A stretch of DNA of 64,000 bases from positions 14,200,092 through 14,264,091 of the forward strand of contig JALIGW010000021.1 in NCBI GenBank assembly GCA_023053685.1, given 5' to 3'. Position 1 is the stretch's first letter, and each line of letters begins with the position of its first letter. The DNA is from Diadophis punctatus similis (taxonomy: Eukaryota > Chordata > Lepidosauria > Squamata > Dipsadidae). The position numbers and the translations under genes are program-made. Positions 26,201 to 33,059 of the stretch are shown in pieces. The notes beneath the pieces were generated by a model, which was not told the origin of the DNA, did no database searches, and was given only the letters and a program-made list of their open reading frames with translations.

Positions 26201-27962
26201 TTAACTGCTTTGTTCAAATTGTTAAAGGGGACTAACTGCTTTAAATATTTGGAGCTGGCATCCTGAGACACACAGAATTCACACATCTTAAGCATTTGCT
26301 GCTTTGAATCTGCAACTGTTCTGTAAACGGTCAGAGCAAGTGATTACAATGAAGTTCCAGCTGGCTTGTTAAGCCAGATGTTAGCTTTATATCTGGCATC
26401 ATCATCATCATCGTCATTTTAGCTGCTGTCTATCCATTGCAGGCAGGATGAAGGCCTCTGGCTTAATAGAAACAATTCTATTCTCATAATTTTTTTAAGA
26501 AAAATATGGCTAGCACCCATTAAAAATTGCATGTAATGTAATGGGTTGTAAGCATTTAATGGGTTTATTATCTTTTTTTTAAAGAGATATTTCAGTTTTA
26601 AATTGAAAAGAGATTCAACCCATGCTGGAAATAAGCAAAAAAATTTTGACAGTGAGAACAACCAACTAATTGCCTTCAAAAGTTGTGGGTGCTCCAACAC
26701 TGGAGGATTTTAAGAAGAGATTGGACAGTCATTTGTCTGGAATGGTATAGGACCGTGATGGCGAACCTATGGCACACGTGCCAGAGGTGGCATGCAGAGC
26801 CCTCTCTCTGGGCATGCGCACCGGCCAGTTGCTCTCTTATGGGTTCTGGCGCTCCGGCGTGCACTCCAGTTTCATCACTCAGTGCCAAAAAGGTTAGCCA
26901 TCACTGGTATAGGATCTCCTGCTTGAGTAGGGGGTCAGACTGGAAGACCTCCAAGGTCCCTTCCAACTCTGTTATTCTGTAATTTCTAATGCAGTAAATA
27001 TCAATATATAGAGAACAGAACAGAATAATAGAGTTGGAAGGGACCTTGGAGGTCCAACCTTCTAGAGGACCTTCTAGTCCAACCCCCTGGTCAGGCAGGA
27101 GACCCTATCTCATTTCAGACAAATGGTTGTCTAATCTCTTCTTAAAAAACTTTCAGCACCCACAACTTCTGGAGGCAGGTTGTTCCACTGATTAATTGTT
27201 CTCACTGGCAGGAAGTTTCTCCTTAGTTCTAAGTTTCTTCTCTCCTTGTTTAGTTTCCATCCGTTGCTTCTTGTTCTGATTTCTGGTGTTTTGGAGAATT
27301 GATCCCCCCTCTTCCTTGTGACAACCCCATAGACATTGGAACACTGCTATTATTCACCTTTAGATGACAGACAGACAGACACTGCATTAGAAATTATATA
27401 GATATATAATCTACATAATCCAGACCAACCACCTGTAAGAGTTTAATAGCTTGGAGACACAGCTGGTAGATATGGACTCTGTCTTCTGAATTATGGGTGA
27501 TTATATCCTGTTGATAATTGATAATGAAGTATGTGGGGGGGGGTTGGACTAGATGGCCTACAAGGTCCCTTCCAACTCTGTTAATCTGTTAAATCTGATA
27601 ATGAACTCACCAGCTTTAATAAGGGTATAGAAACCCACTTTTCTCAACTTCCTTCCCCCCACCCTCCTTCAATTCAGAAGAAGAAGAAAAATGAATTAAC
27701 CTCCACCTTATACTTGGTGTAAATGTATGTCTTTTAAGGGAGATTGTCTTTGGTCTGGAATAAGGGATATGTTGGAATCAACATAACTAATGTCCTGTGT
27801 TCATTCTATGTTGTACAGTCAATCTCTCTTGCTTTCTTTCAGATCTATTTAAAGGAAATTTTGAGAGAAATTGGCATCTACAATTTTAAGGGGGCACACA
27901 AAAGTACTTGGGAACTTAAGCCGGAATACAGGCATTATCAAAATGAAGATAAAAGTGATTAG
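7674..27962 (+). CDS. GTF2F2: General transcription factor IIF subunit 2 (TFIIF beta / RAP30), C-terminal four exons (partial gene)
   Basis: TFIIF beta pairs with TFIIF alpha in the nucleus, escorts RNA polymerase II to the promoter and works in initiation and elongation. The coding join in this window is 7674-7755, 18259-18358, 20461-20604 and 27843-27962, about 147 codons of a protein that is about 249 residues in mammals. Every junction has an AG acceptor and GT donor, and phases match throughout (2/2, 1/0, 0/0, 0/stop). The encoded residues start near [13 protein letters not shown] at the end of the dimerisation domain, pass through the linker and end with the winged-helix DNA-binding domain ([13 protein letters not shown], then [24 protein letters not shown]). 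The N-terminal exons lie left of the window. KCTD4 sits antisense in the upstream intron. The introns are 10.5, 2.1 and 7.2 kb and full of repeats. Orthology is very likely from near-identity with the remembered human protein. Confidence 0.95.
7868..8672. mobile_element. CAGGGTGGAT-ended DNA element (family D), long copy
   Basis: The left end CAGGGTGGATTTGATTTAAA and right end TTTTTATCCAGCCTG form short TIRs. Both are rich in ATTTAAAT. A shorter, inverted copy with an internal deletion is at 37646-38077. No coding capacity. The duplication length is unclear. Confidence 0.65.
9246..9428. repeat. Inverted repeat (fold-back) of two MITE halves
   Basis: 9249-9325 and 9353-9428 are near-perfect reverse complements (CAACTGCAGTGATTCGCTTA against its complement) around a short spacer. 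It formed by head-to-head joining of two family A pieces. Confidence 0.85.
9427..10118 (+). mobile_element. Solo LTR with 5-bp target duplication
   Basis: It starts TGTTGTGATCC and ends GGGGCAGAACA (TGTT...AACA) and is flanked by GTTAG at 9422-9426 and 10119-10123. Length is 692 bp. No internal retroviral or Gypsy-type coding region adjoins it. The frame through it (9431-9706) has no family I recognise. It interrupts a MITE. Confidence 0.88.
10204..10745. other. GTF2F2 intron, no recognised feature
   Basis: Unique-looking sequence with a small tandem ATTTAAATTCCATTTAAATT near 10556. Confidence 0.4.
10748..11105. mobile_element. Family Q interspersed repeat, inverted pair
   Basis: The left part (TTGTCCCAAAGGTGCTTTTT) and right part (AAAAAGCACCTTTGGGACAA) are mirror copies. 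The core contains AGAAGCTTCTT and GAAACGTCTT. The minus-strand peptide [15 protein letters not shown] matches other copies. I suspect the 3' region of a Penelope-like retroelement, without proof. Confidence 0.6.
11170..11490 (-). mobile_element. CR1 3' end fragment
   Basis: Begins AGAATAGAGCTGGAAAGAAC and continues with the usual CR1 3' sequence through CTTGACCCC-type text near 11440. Confidence 0.85.
11495..11695 (-). repeat. Family R repeat (ACGTCTGCAAGAA motif)
   Basis: Contains AGCACTGATGACATTACC and GTCATGAAACGTCTGCAAGA followed by GCTCAGAGAGCACCAAGGAC. The same text in reverse occurs three times at 13885-14300. Confidence 0.65.
12092..12483. mobile_element. Family A MITE, full length
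   Basis: Ends CAGGCAAATCCTTGACTTAC and AAGTCAAGAAGTGCCTG with TA on the right. Confidence 0.82.
12727..13310. repeat. Pyrimidine-rich minisatellite (TC)n then CCCT/CCTT higher-order units
   Basis: (TC)n at 12775-12813. From about 12865, units of roughly 55-70 bp recur, each with CCTTCTCTCCCTCTCCC then CATTCCTCC and (CCTT)/(CCCT) runs. Long purine/pyrimidine frames here are artefacts. Confidence 0.9.
13311..13870. other. GTF2F2 intron, no recognised feature
   Basis: G-rich patch GGGGAGGGTGGGGTGGGGTG near 13514, otherwise nothing recognised. Confidence 0.4.
13885..14300 (+). repeat. Three tandem-like copies of family R repeat
   Basis: GCAGACGTTTCATTACC or close variants occur at about 13921, 14046 and 14230, each followed by AACTAGGTAACATCATCAGT-like text. 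Two copies are preceded by CCTTGGTGCT. Spacing is about 125-185 bp. Confidence 0.7.
14301..14974. other. GTF2F2 intron, no recognised feature
   Basis: Mixed sequence with C runs near 14630. Nothing else seen. Confidence 0.4.
14975..15299. mobile_element. hAT-like MITE (family H, CAGTGATGGCGAACC) with perfect 8-bp duplication
   Basis: The element 14983-15291 is flanked by CCTTAGGA on both sides. Ends are CCGGGATGGCGAACCTATGG and GGTTCACCATCACTG. The interior is GC- and CpG-rich (GCGCATGCG), including an inverted CAGCTGATTGT/ACAATCAGCTG pair. Confidence 0.92.
15300..15680. other. GTF2F2 intron, no recognised feature
   Basis: Short CT-rich stretch at 15485-15540. Nothing else recognised. Confidence 0.4.
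15685..16055. mobile_element. Family A MITE, full length
   Basis: Left end CAGGTGGTCCTCTACTTATG, right end GGTCGAGAACTGTTTGTG. Confidence 0.82.
16056..16449. other. GTF2F2 intron, no recognised feature
   Basis: Nothing recognised between a MITE and an LTR. Confidence 0.4.
16450..16969 (-). mobile_element. Candidate solo LTR
   Basis: Starts TGTCAGGGTTCC and ends GCGCCTGACA, i.e. TGTCAGG...CCTGACA. Read on the minus strand it carries AATAAATTGG near its 3' end, a plausible poly(A) signal. Flanks CCTAG and ATCTA do not match, so the duplication is lost or the ends are slightly off. Confidence 0.65.
16978..17235. mobile_element. hAT-like element with CAGGGGTCCCC end
   Basis: The left end CAGGGGTCCCCAGCCTGTGG and right GGTTGGGGAACTC are inverted relatives. 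The duplication is not clear. Confidence 0.6.
17340..17476 (-). mobile_element. tRNA-derived SINE
   Basis: Minus strand: head AGCTAGTTTGGTGTAGTGGT (box A-like), GTGAGTTCCAGTTCTGCC (box B-like), then CTGGATGACCTTGGGTC. Related copies are at 6470, 55395, 56690 and 62745. Confidence 0.65.
17612..17860. mobile_element. Family Q repeat, inverted pair with duplicated core
   Basis: GTTGTCCCAAAGGTGGTTTT on the left and AAAAAGCACCATTGGGA on the right, with three TTCTGAAGAAGCTTCTT-like cores between. Confidence 0.6.
17861..18258. other. GTF2F2 intron before exon b, no recognised feature
   Basis: Unique-looking. Contains an AGGACACCTTCCTCC stretch and the pyrimidine tract of the exon b acceptor. Confidence 0.4.
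18259..18358 (+). CDS. GTF2F2: GTF2F2 exon b ([10 protein letters not shown]...)
   Basis: The acceptor is CTTCAG before 18259 and the donor is GTGAGT at 18359. It holds 1 nt plus 33 codons, ending [11 protein letters not shown]. The stretch [10 protein letters not shown] differs from the human RLSQQLDKVV as I remember it, so the linker is the least conserved part. A MITE fragment and a long pentanucleotide array begin within about 150 bp downstream. Confidence 0.95.
18418..18498. mobile_element. Family A MITE end fragment
   Basis: CAGTGCCGTTCTAACTTTGA and CACTAAATGAACTGTTGT are typical right-half text. The terminal TIR is replaced by the pentanucleotide array. Confidence 0.7.
18512..18921. 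repeat. Pentanucleotide array (AATAG)n / (AATAC)n
   Basis: About 400 bp of AATAG units. 18607-18679 switches to AATAC, then mixed GAATGT, AAGAT and AAATAG variants. It starts about 150 bp after the exon b donor. AATAG arrays are typical of colubroid snakes. Confidence 0.95.
18922..19289. other. GTF2F2 intron, no recognised feature
   Basis: Nothing recognised. Confidence 0.4.
19290..19893 (+). mobile_element. L1-type LINE 3' end with 15-bp target duplication
   Basis: 19305-19878 is flanked on both sides by ACAGCCCTGCATTTT (19290-19304 and 19879-19893). It ends in an A-rich tail (AAAAAATAAAAAATATTTTT). The interior has a GA-rich 3' UTR segment at 19570-19700. No ORF2 remains. Confidence 0.85.
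19894..20208. other. GTF2F2 intron, no recognised feature
   Basis: Unique-looking AT-rich sequence. Confidence 0.4.
20209..20455. repeat. (CTTT)n(CTT)n array fused to the 3' splice site of GTF2F2 exon c
   Basis: About 80 bp of CTTT units (20212-20291) then about 160 bp of CTT units (to 20452). The exon begins at 20461. On the minus strand this reads (GAA)n(GAAA)n. Confidence 0.97.
20461..20604 (+). CDS. GTF2F2: GTF2F2 exon c (winged-helix start)
   Basis: There are 48 in-phase codons, from [19 protein letters not shown] through LVDITKQPV. The acceptor reads CTTTTCATAG and the donor is GTAAGT. The 5' neighbour is unusual: the polypyrimidine tract merges directly into about 245 bp of (CTTT)n(CTT)n with no unique spacer except TTTCATAG. 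The exon encodes the basic region and the first helices of the DNA-binding winged helix. Confidence 0.96.
20752..20985 (-). mobile_element. CR1 3' end fragment
   Basis: GGCTGGAAGGGACCTCGGAG to CTTAGTTCTAGGCTGGATCT. An oppositely oriented fragment follows at 21025. Confidence 0.85.
21025..21240 (+). mobile_element. CR1 3' end fragment
   Basis: GAGAAATTTCCTGACAATGA to GGTCCCTTCCAACTGTTATT in the forward direction. Confidence 0.85.
21295..21421. mobile_element. Palindromic hairpin MITE (family P) with perfect 8-bp duplication
   Basis: The element 21303-21413 is flanked by CTCAAGAG twice. Ends CAGAGGTCTTC and GGGGACCCCTG. The left arm has lost about 20 bp near the loop, so the arms are unequal. 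Confidence 0.92.
21422..22110. other. GTF2F2 intron, no recognised feature
   Basis: Unique-looking sequence, no repeat family recognised. Confidence 0.4.
22117..22498. mobile_element. Family A MITE
   Basis: Left end ACGTAGTCCACAATTGAGC (TIR partly lost), right end GTAAGTCAAGGACTACCT. Confidence 0.8.
22499..22982. other. GTF2F2 intron, no recognised feature
   Basis: Short (CA)n at 22712. Nothing else. Confidence 0.4.
22983..23371. mobile_element. Family H hAT-like MITE with perfect 8-bp duplication
   Basis: 22991-23363 between two CGATAGAT copies. Ends CCGTGATGGCAAACCTATGG and GGTTCGCCATCACTG. GC-rich interior. Confidence 0.92.
23461..23738. repeat. Polypyrimidine array, CTT/CCT triplet-rich
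   Basis: Almost only C and T, with repeated CTTCTCCTTCTCC and CCTCCCTTCTTCTTCTCCTC blocks. Frames through it are artefacts. Confidence 0.92.
24094..24345. repeat. GA-rich purine array
   Basis: GAGAGA, GAAAGAAA and GGGAGG units with scattered C. No coding content. Confidence 0.9.
24400..24715 (-). mobile_element. CR1 3' end fragment split by a MITE
   Basis: GAGTTGGAAGCGACCTTGGA up to CCAGAGACCCTATGC, then resumes after 24664 with CAGTCTGGCTGTCCAATCTC. Confidence 0.85.
24467..24664. mobile_element. Family H hAT-like MITE with perfect 8-bp duplication
   Basis: 24475-24656 between two CCCTATGC copies, inside CR1 sequence. Ends CCGGGATGGCCAACC and GGTTCGCCATCACTG. Confidence 0.93.
24755..25262 (-). 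mobile_element. CR1 3' end fragment split by a hairpin MITE
   Basis: GGGTTGGAAGGGAGTTTGGA through CTTCTTTGTGGCAGCCCCTC to CTTTTCATTAAACTAGAC. The hairpin element then interrupts it. Confidence 0.85.
25101..25251. mobile_element. Palindromic hairpin MITE (family P, variant 2) with perfect 8-bp duplication
   Basis: 25109-25243 between two AACTAGAC copies. Ends CAGTGTTTCTCAACC and GGTTGAGAAACACTG. Arms of about 62 bp, almost perfectly complementary, with a GCGTT loop. Confidence 0.95.
25265..25411. mobile_element. Family A MITE fragment
   Basis: Right-half text GTGATTCACTTAACAACGG to GTCATAAGTCGAGGATTACA. Confidence 0.75.
25530..26065 (-). mobile_element. CR1 3' end, longer copy
   Basis: Extends from GAGTTGGAGGGACGTTGGAG through the ORF2 tail region to TGTGGTCTTACTAAGGCTTT, with the minus-strand peptide [19 protein letters not shown]. 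Confidence 0.85.
26066..26580. other. GTF2F2 intron, no recognised feature
   Basis: (ATC)n-like run at 26398. Otherwise unique-looking. Confidence 0.4.
26585..26985 (+). mobile_element. CR1 3' end fragment split by a MITE
   Basis: GAAAAGAGATTCAACCCATG through GGAAGACCTCCAAGGTCCCT to CTGTTATTCTGT. The MITE occupies the middle. Confidence 0.85.
26745..26914. mobile_element. Family H hAT-like MITE with perfect 8-bp duplication
   Basis: 26753-26906 (154 bp) between two GTATAGGA copies inside CR1 sequence. Ends CCGTGATGGCGAACCTATGG and GGTTAGCCATCACTG. Confidence 0.94.
27015..27395 (-). mobile_element. CR1 3' end fragment with internal duplication
   Basis: GAGTTGGAAGGGACCTTGGA followed by a doubled GGTCCAACCTTCTAG/GGACCTTCTAGTCCAACC, then usual CR1 text to 27395, where a short (ACAG)n run occurs. 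Confidence 0.8.
27530..27595 (+). mobile_element. CR1 terminal fragment
   Basis: GGGTTGGACTAGATGGCC and GGTCCCTTCCAACTCTGTTA. Confidence 0.75.
27843..27962 (+). CDS. GTF2F2: GTF2F2 terminal coding exon
   Basis: The acceptor is TTTCAG before 27843. It holds 39 codons ([11 protein letters not shown] ... YQNEDKSD) and a TAG stop at 27960-27962. It completes the winged helix and the short acidic tail. The 3' UTR follows, to the poly(A) signal at 28128. Confidence 0.96.
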   Translation: MYLKEILREIGIYNFKGAHKSTWELKPEYRHYQNEDKSD

Positions 27963-28155
27963 CAGCCAGGAAGCTGCCAACTTTGAAAGCAGGAAAAAAA
28001 AAACCCCTCACCATTAAGAGAGTAAGATTTTCTAATCATCCCTGTCTTTCATTGCTTTTAAAATCTTTTTTCTGGAATGCTACCTAATTTTTTTCTGGTA
28101 TGTTTATTGCATACAAATTATTTATAGAATAAACTTGTATTTGGGTTTTTAACGT
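27963..28155 (+). terminator. GTF2F2: GTF2F2 3' UTR and poly(A) signal
   Basis: The 3' UTR is short and AT-rich. A canonical AATAAA lies at 28128-28133, about 165 bp after the stop, and cleavage is expected within the next 10-30 bp. Confidence 0.75.
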
Positions 28156-28159
28156 ATGG

Positions 28160-28500
28160 CCTTTTCTTGTAACTTCTTGCATTTTATAAAAATATAATCA
28201 TGTCGATAAATCGAGTAGACGTTTTATTTAATCCCGGGCTGAATTCATCCTATTATGACTAGCCTCTTGAGTCAGCTCATATATTGAACAATGGAGAAAT
28301 CTGATAATACTTTAAAGACGAATGAATACATTTATTCTACAAATTGTTTACCTTTGTGTTTTTGTTGCAAATGACACAGCTACACCTTTGAAAACTGTTT
28401 TCCAAGAACACTGAGCCACCGCGTCCCCCCATTAGCAGCCAACGTCACATCGATTTTTGTAAACATTTGTGTCTTCTTTGTCTCAAGTAAGAACTTCTCA
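28160..28500. other. Intergenic, no recognised feature
   Basis: AT-rich sequence after the GTF2F2 3' end. Confidence 0.4.
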
Positions 28501-28502
28501 AC

Positions 28503-29056
28503 ACATAGATCAGGGGTGGGTTCCTAATTTTTTTACTGCCACTCTGTGGGCGTGGCTTGCCAGCCATGTGACCGGGTGGGCGTGGCTTGCCGACCATATG
28601 ACCGGCTGGGCGTGGCTTCTCGGACTGCTGAAGGGAGGGGAACTGAGATAGGTCCGGCCGCCTATTCCCCCTCCCCTCAGCAGCTCAAGAAGTCTCAAAT
28701 GTGCGAAAATGCCTAGGATCATCACCGCGCGTTTGTGGCTTCTCGGACTGCTGAAGGGAGGGGAATGGAGATAGCTCCTGCCGCCCATTCTTTCAGCGTC
28801 TCACGCGCTCCCTCAGCCATCCTCCCCTGCTTGGACTCACTGTGGGGTAGGAAGGCAGCGCATGCACAGTGCCGGAAGCTTGGCTTCTGGGCATGCGCAG
28901 AAGAAATTTTTTTACAAAATGTAAAAAAAAAATTTTTTTTAATGGCGGCACCCAGGCACCGACAACTGATCGCACCGGTACTGTGACGTCACCAGCGGGC
29001 CACTACCCGTGCTATAGAGTGGACCGCACTGGTAGGAACCCACCACTGACATAGAT
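28503..29056. mobile_element. 538-bp hAT-like element with perfect 8-bp duplication and internal tandem repeats
   Basis: 28511-29048 between two ACATAGAT copies. TIRs CAGGGGTGGGTTCCTA and TAGGAACCCACCACTG. GTGGGCGTGGCTTGCC-like units repeat three times at the left, and GCTTCTCGGACTGCTGAAGG occurs twice (28616, 28738). No transposase. Confidence 0.93.
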
Positions 29057-29059
29057 GTA

Positions 29060-29620
29060 GGAAAGATGTAGGACATAGATGTAGGAAAATTTCTCCATAA
29101 TCTTCCCTTTTGGCTAAAGACAGAAAAAGTTTGAGAAGAAAGGTAGAAAGCTGGGTGCCGAAGCCGGTTAAAACAGAGAAAAAAATATCTCTTCCAGATC
29201 CTTGATTAAAGATCAGATTAGCAAACAGCTAGATTAAAAACTCCAGCACAGCAAGCAGAAAGCTGCCACTTCACAAATCCTTACAAAACAGGAAGAATGT
29301 ATAGCTAGAAACACACAAGATCAGCCTTTTGTTGGAGCAGATTTATTCTCTCTCATACAGCAATCTTATTGTCGCCAGACAGGTTCATCATGCATTGTGT
29401 GTTTTTTGTGTTACTGGGAAGCTTTTTTTTTCATTAGAACAAAGCGGCATTGTTGTGCAGTGTTTTGTACAGTCTTTTCCTGTATATTTATCATCCGAGA
29501 GCTTCCACAAGCAGCTGCAATTCAAACAACTCTGTATTTTTTATTATGTTTTGCACGTAGCTTTCAAGTTTGTAGGTAATTTTTAAGCCAACTGATTTTT
29601 AAAAAATAAAAGTTTGATTC
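29060..29620. other. Intergenic, no recognised feature
   Basis: Unique-looking AT-rich sequence. Confidence 0.4.
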
Positions 29621-29623
29621 CAT

Positions 29624-30404
29624 TGTTGGAAATTAAAACCTGGAAAAATGAAATGTTTTAGGATATACTAAAAAGGCAGAATATTTCCCCTAAAAGAGAA
29701 GTAGAAACTCAGAGAAGCAGAAACTCAGCCCCCACCTTTGTCAATGGGCCATTAAGGACTGAGCCAGTCTATTCTACATAACAAAGATAGGATTAGCCCT
29801 CTGCCCATCTCACCACATGGCACCTGGGAAGATTGCATCAACCAGCAAGGCTCAACAGACAGTTACCTAAGACCCCCGCCCCCTGGGAGTCTGACAGCCA
29901 ATCAGGATACATATAAGAGCCGAGGTGGCGCAGCGGTTAGAGTGCAGTACTGCAGGTCACTTTAGCTGACACTGAACTGCAGGTCAGCTGTTCAAATCTC
30001 ACCGGCTCAAGGTTGACTCAGCCTTCCATCCTTCCGAGGTAGGTAAAATGAGGACCCAGATTGTTGGGGGCAATGTAAATATATACATTGCTTACTGGTG
30101 TAAACCGCTTAGAGAGTGCTTGCACTGTGAGGCGGTATATAAATCTCACAAAATAAATAAATAATAAATTTCCTGTACAGGAACAGGAAACTCTTAAGGT
30201 GGGGCCCAACAGAGGGTATAAAACTCAGGCCCTTTTTTTCTTCTTCACCCAACATCTTGAAGCATGTGATCGCCTTTTCTGTTCAGGATCTCAAGCCACC
30301 TTCTCCTGCTGTCCACCATTAAACCATCTTTCCAAGCAGTCTCCGTGTTTCCAGTGTCCTTTTCCCCACTTGGAACTGAACCCAGATGGACATTTCTTCC
30401 AACA
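29624..30404 (+). mobile_element. LTR (family L), interrupted by a Sauria SINE
   Basis: Starts TGTTGGAAAT and ends CTTCCAACA. GGGTATAAAAC gives a TATA-like box at about 30218 and CCATTAAACC a poly(A)-like signal near 30316. A relative is at 44599-45228. Flanks (TCCAT, TTACG) do not match. No internal retroelement genes adjoin it. Confidence 0.75.
29916..30172 (+). mobile_element. Sauria-type tRNA-derived SINE
   Basis: Box A-like GTGGCGCAGCGGTTAGAGTG, box B-like TGTTCAAATCTCACC, conserved GGTTGACTCAGCCTTCCATC and TAAACCGCTTAGAGAG, and an (AAAT)n tail. A short internal duplication around ACTGCAGGTCA makes the head longer than in other copies. Confidence 0.93.
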
Positions 30405-30439
30405 TTACGACTTAAGAAAAGTTTGCGTTTTCCGTTAAA

Positions 30440-30850
30440 GGAGGGATATTTGTCTAGCCCCAGGCCTCAGGAGCCCCAAGTTGGGACAATAAAAATTGGG
30501 TTCGCCTTTTGCTTGTCAGAAAGGGGCACAAGCTGTGGGATGCCACCCCTCTCAGATATGCTGGGCTTAAGCCAAAGGAGGTAAGGCAAAAGGAGAGGAT
30601 GATTAGCATGAAACCACTAGAATAAGTTGAGTTCCTGGAAGACACTTGAGGCCTGCAGTCTTACAGAGAGATTTCTTGATAGCAGTAAGCTCTTGAGATC
30701 GAATCTCCTATTATGGGTAAATCTGCATCACACAGCAAGACTGGAACAAATGACTTTTCTCCAACTCTCTTCCCCCCCAAGATCTAATAAAACCAAGGAT
30801 AACACTGACCTCTGTAGGTTTCAGATGTAGAGAAAACGGCTGGGTGACAT
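30440..30850. other. Intergenic, no recognised feature
   Basis: Nothing recognised right of the LTR. Confidence 0.4.
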
Positions 30851-30851
30851 T

Positions 30852-30960
30852 TAATTTAATTTTAATTTAATTTAATAGATTTGTATGCCGCCCAACTCCC
30901 GGGGGACTCTGGGCGGCTCACAGCATGGCACTTGCAATGGGGCGAGCTACAAATAATCAG
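30852..30960 (-). mobile_element. CR1 (RT-bearing subfamily) 3' end fragment
   Basis: TATGCCGCCCAACTCCCGGG and CTCTGGGCGGCTCACAGC match the 3' end of the copy at 51352, preceded by an ATTTAATTTTAATTTAATTT tail. Confidence 0.85.
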
Positions 30961-30989
30961 AATTGCACCCACCTCTTTGGCGTAGCCAT

Positions 30990-31265
30990 ATTGACTGGAG
31001 GATCAGCAAAGGGAGTTATGACCCATAAGGCTCTGTCTCTTCTATTGGTGGTAGGGTTATAGTAAGGCTCTGTCTCCTATTGGTGGCAGGGTTGTAGTAA
31101 TGCTATCTATTGGTGGTAGGGTTGTAGTAATGCTATCTCTTATTGGTGGTAGTGTTGTAGTAACATTCTCATTGGTGATAGGGATGTAATGCTACATCTT
31201 CCATTGGTGGTAGGATTGTAGTAATTAACTCTTATTACTGGTAGGGTAGTAGTAAAGCTATTGTC
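30990..31265. repeat. Minisatellite, about seven units of ~38 bp
   Basis: Units of the form ATTGGTGGTAGGGTTGTAGT followed by AATGCTATCTCTT recur at about 31040, 31077, 31108, 31142, 31171, 31203 and 31234 with point changes and short indels. Confidence 0.88.
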
Positions 31266-32280
31266 AACAGCACCTGAAATTTTGTTCCAGGGTACTTATC
31301 TCACCACACCAGCAGGAATAAGCTGGCCTAAAAACCCTGCTTCTAATGATGTAACTTTTGGCAGTGATCTTACTAAAACATGGAATATCCGGTTATACTA
31401 TTTGGAGGAATTATTTTCGCTTCCAGTGACTGAAGAATGTGGAATAGGTGCTTACGGCCATTTAACTTTTTTTTTTTACCAGATCTGTTCTCAATTCTGC
31501 CTTTCATGGCCAATTCAAACCTGACCAAGATTCACCAGTTGGCTTTCAAACACTTGATCTTTGCTGGCCGCTAAGCCTCTGACGTCTTTTTGATTTTGTT
31601 ACATCTTCAAATTGTTCTAAACCATTTCAGTATTTCTTTTTAATAGAAAGAGGTATGTGTGCGTAAATAGAGACCTTCTCACAAGAGTATTTCAAAACTC
31701 ACATCGGTAAGTTTATCTGGAATATTGCGTGTGGGATTGGATAGCAATTTTCAGGAAAGGGGATCTCAAGCTGCAGTTGTGAAAATCTAGAGATTTTGGA
31801 GAGAAAGCATTTTTCTTTGCAAAGGAAGTGTTTCAAGTTTGTGTTTGTTATTCTCTAAAATACTTGATGCCCTATACGTCTACACCATTATTGCATTAAG
31901 CACAGCAATTGTCTATACTGTAGAAACGTCTTTGAATTATGCCCCCCCCACGACATGCAGAAAAGATATATAGATATATATATATAAAATGTGGCGGACT
32001 GAATTCCCTTGAAATTGCAAGCGCTTCAACTTTTCATCCAAAGCAGGGAGCAAAAGACGTTCCCGAGGAAACACGGCAGGACTGAATGTTACAATTTAGA
32101 GATATATTGCCAAAGGGATTATTAAAAAACCAAGTCTATTGGAAGCGCTCAAGAATAAATAATGGAAGCGTTAGAAGCTGCTCCATGAATTTTTAACACC
32201 ACCGATTTAAAAATAAAGTTTGGACTTCGCAGCAAACGTTATCACTTCTCTGGCTCTTGACCTGAAGGTTACATGTCTAA
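31266..32280. other. Intergenic, no recognised feature
   Basis: Unique-looking. Short (TATA) tract at 31970. Confidence 0.4.
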
Positions 32281-32284
32281 GATT

Positions 32285-32362
32285 ACATGCCTTTCCTGCC
32301 TGAGCAGAGGGTTGGACTAGAAGACCTCCAAGGTCCCTTCCAACTCTTGTTATTCTAATGTT
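32285..32362 (+). mobile_element. CR1 terminal fragment
   Basis: GAGGGTTGGACTAGAAGACC and GGTCCCTTCCAACTCTTGTT. Confidence 0.8.
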
Positions 32363-32446
32363 TTGCATTTGGTCCTGCCTGCAAGGCCTGCTAAAAAACC
32401 ATCCACGTTTTATACTATAGTAACCTGAATATTCTTAGGCTGGTTC

Positions 32447-32592
32447 TTCTATGGCAGTGTTTTCCAACCTTGGCAACTTGAAGATGTCTGGACTTCAACT
32501 CCCAGAATTCCCCAGCCAGCTGGCTGGGGAATTCTGGGAGTTGAAGTCCAGACATCTTCAAGTTGCCAAGGTTGGGAAACACTGTCCTATGG
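32447..32592. mobile_element. Palindromic hairpin MITE (family P, variant 2)
   Basis: 32455-32584 between TTCTATGG and TCCTATGG (7 of 8). Ends CAGTGTTTTCC and GGAAACACTG. Arms of about 60 bp meet at CAGCTGGCTGG with almost no loop. Confidence 0.94.
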
Positions 32593-32687
32593 GAACAGAC
32601 CCTTTTAAAAAATTCTTTTGCTGCTTCAGGCCTAGGTACTTAGGAACTGATAGTCTTCATAGACCTAAAATACTTTTTATCCAGCTG

Positions 32688-33055
32688 TCCCAAAGGTGCT
32701 TTTTTCAGGAGGCAACTGGACTTTGTTTTATCCTTTGAAGACGTTTTGCTTCTCATCCAAGAAGCTTCTTCAGCTCTGACTGGATGGTGGGGAAGGGAAG
32801 GATTGATATTCCTTGCAGACAGCTGGTCATTTGCGTCCTTTTTGAGGGAAGCAACTTCCAAGTGCTTCAATGACCCGCTAAAAGGATGCAAATGACCAGC
32901 TGTCTGCAAGGAATATCAATCCTTCCATTCCCCACCATCCAGTCAGAGCTGAAGAAGCTTCTTGGATGAGAAGCGAAAGGTCTTCAAAAGAAAACCCAAG
33001 AAAGTCCAGTTGCCTCTTGGGGGAAAAAAGCACCTTTGGGACAACCATCTCCACA
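32688..33055. mobile_element. Family Q repeat, inverted pair
   Basis: GCTGTCCCAAAGGTGCTTTT to AAGCACCTTTGGGACAACC. Minus-strand peptide [20 protein letters not shown] (32816-32757), plus a second mirrored copy at 32880-32990. Confidence 0.65.
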
Positions 33056-33059
33056 GACC

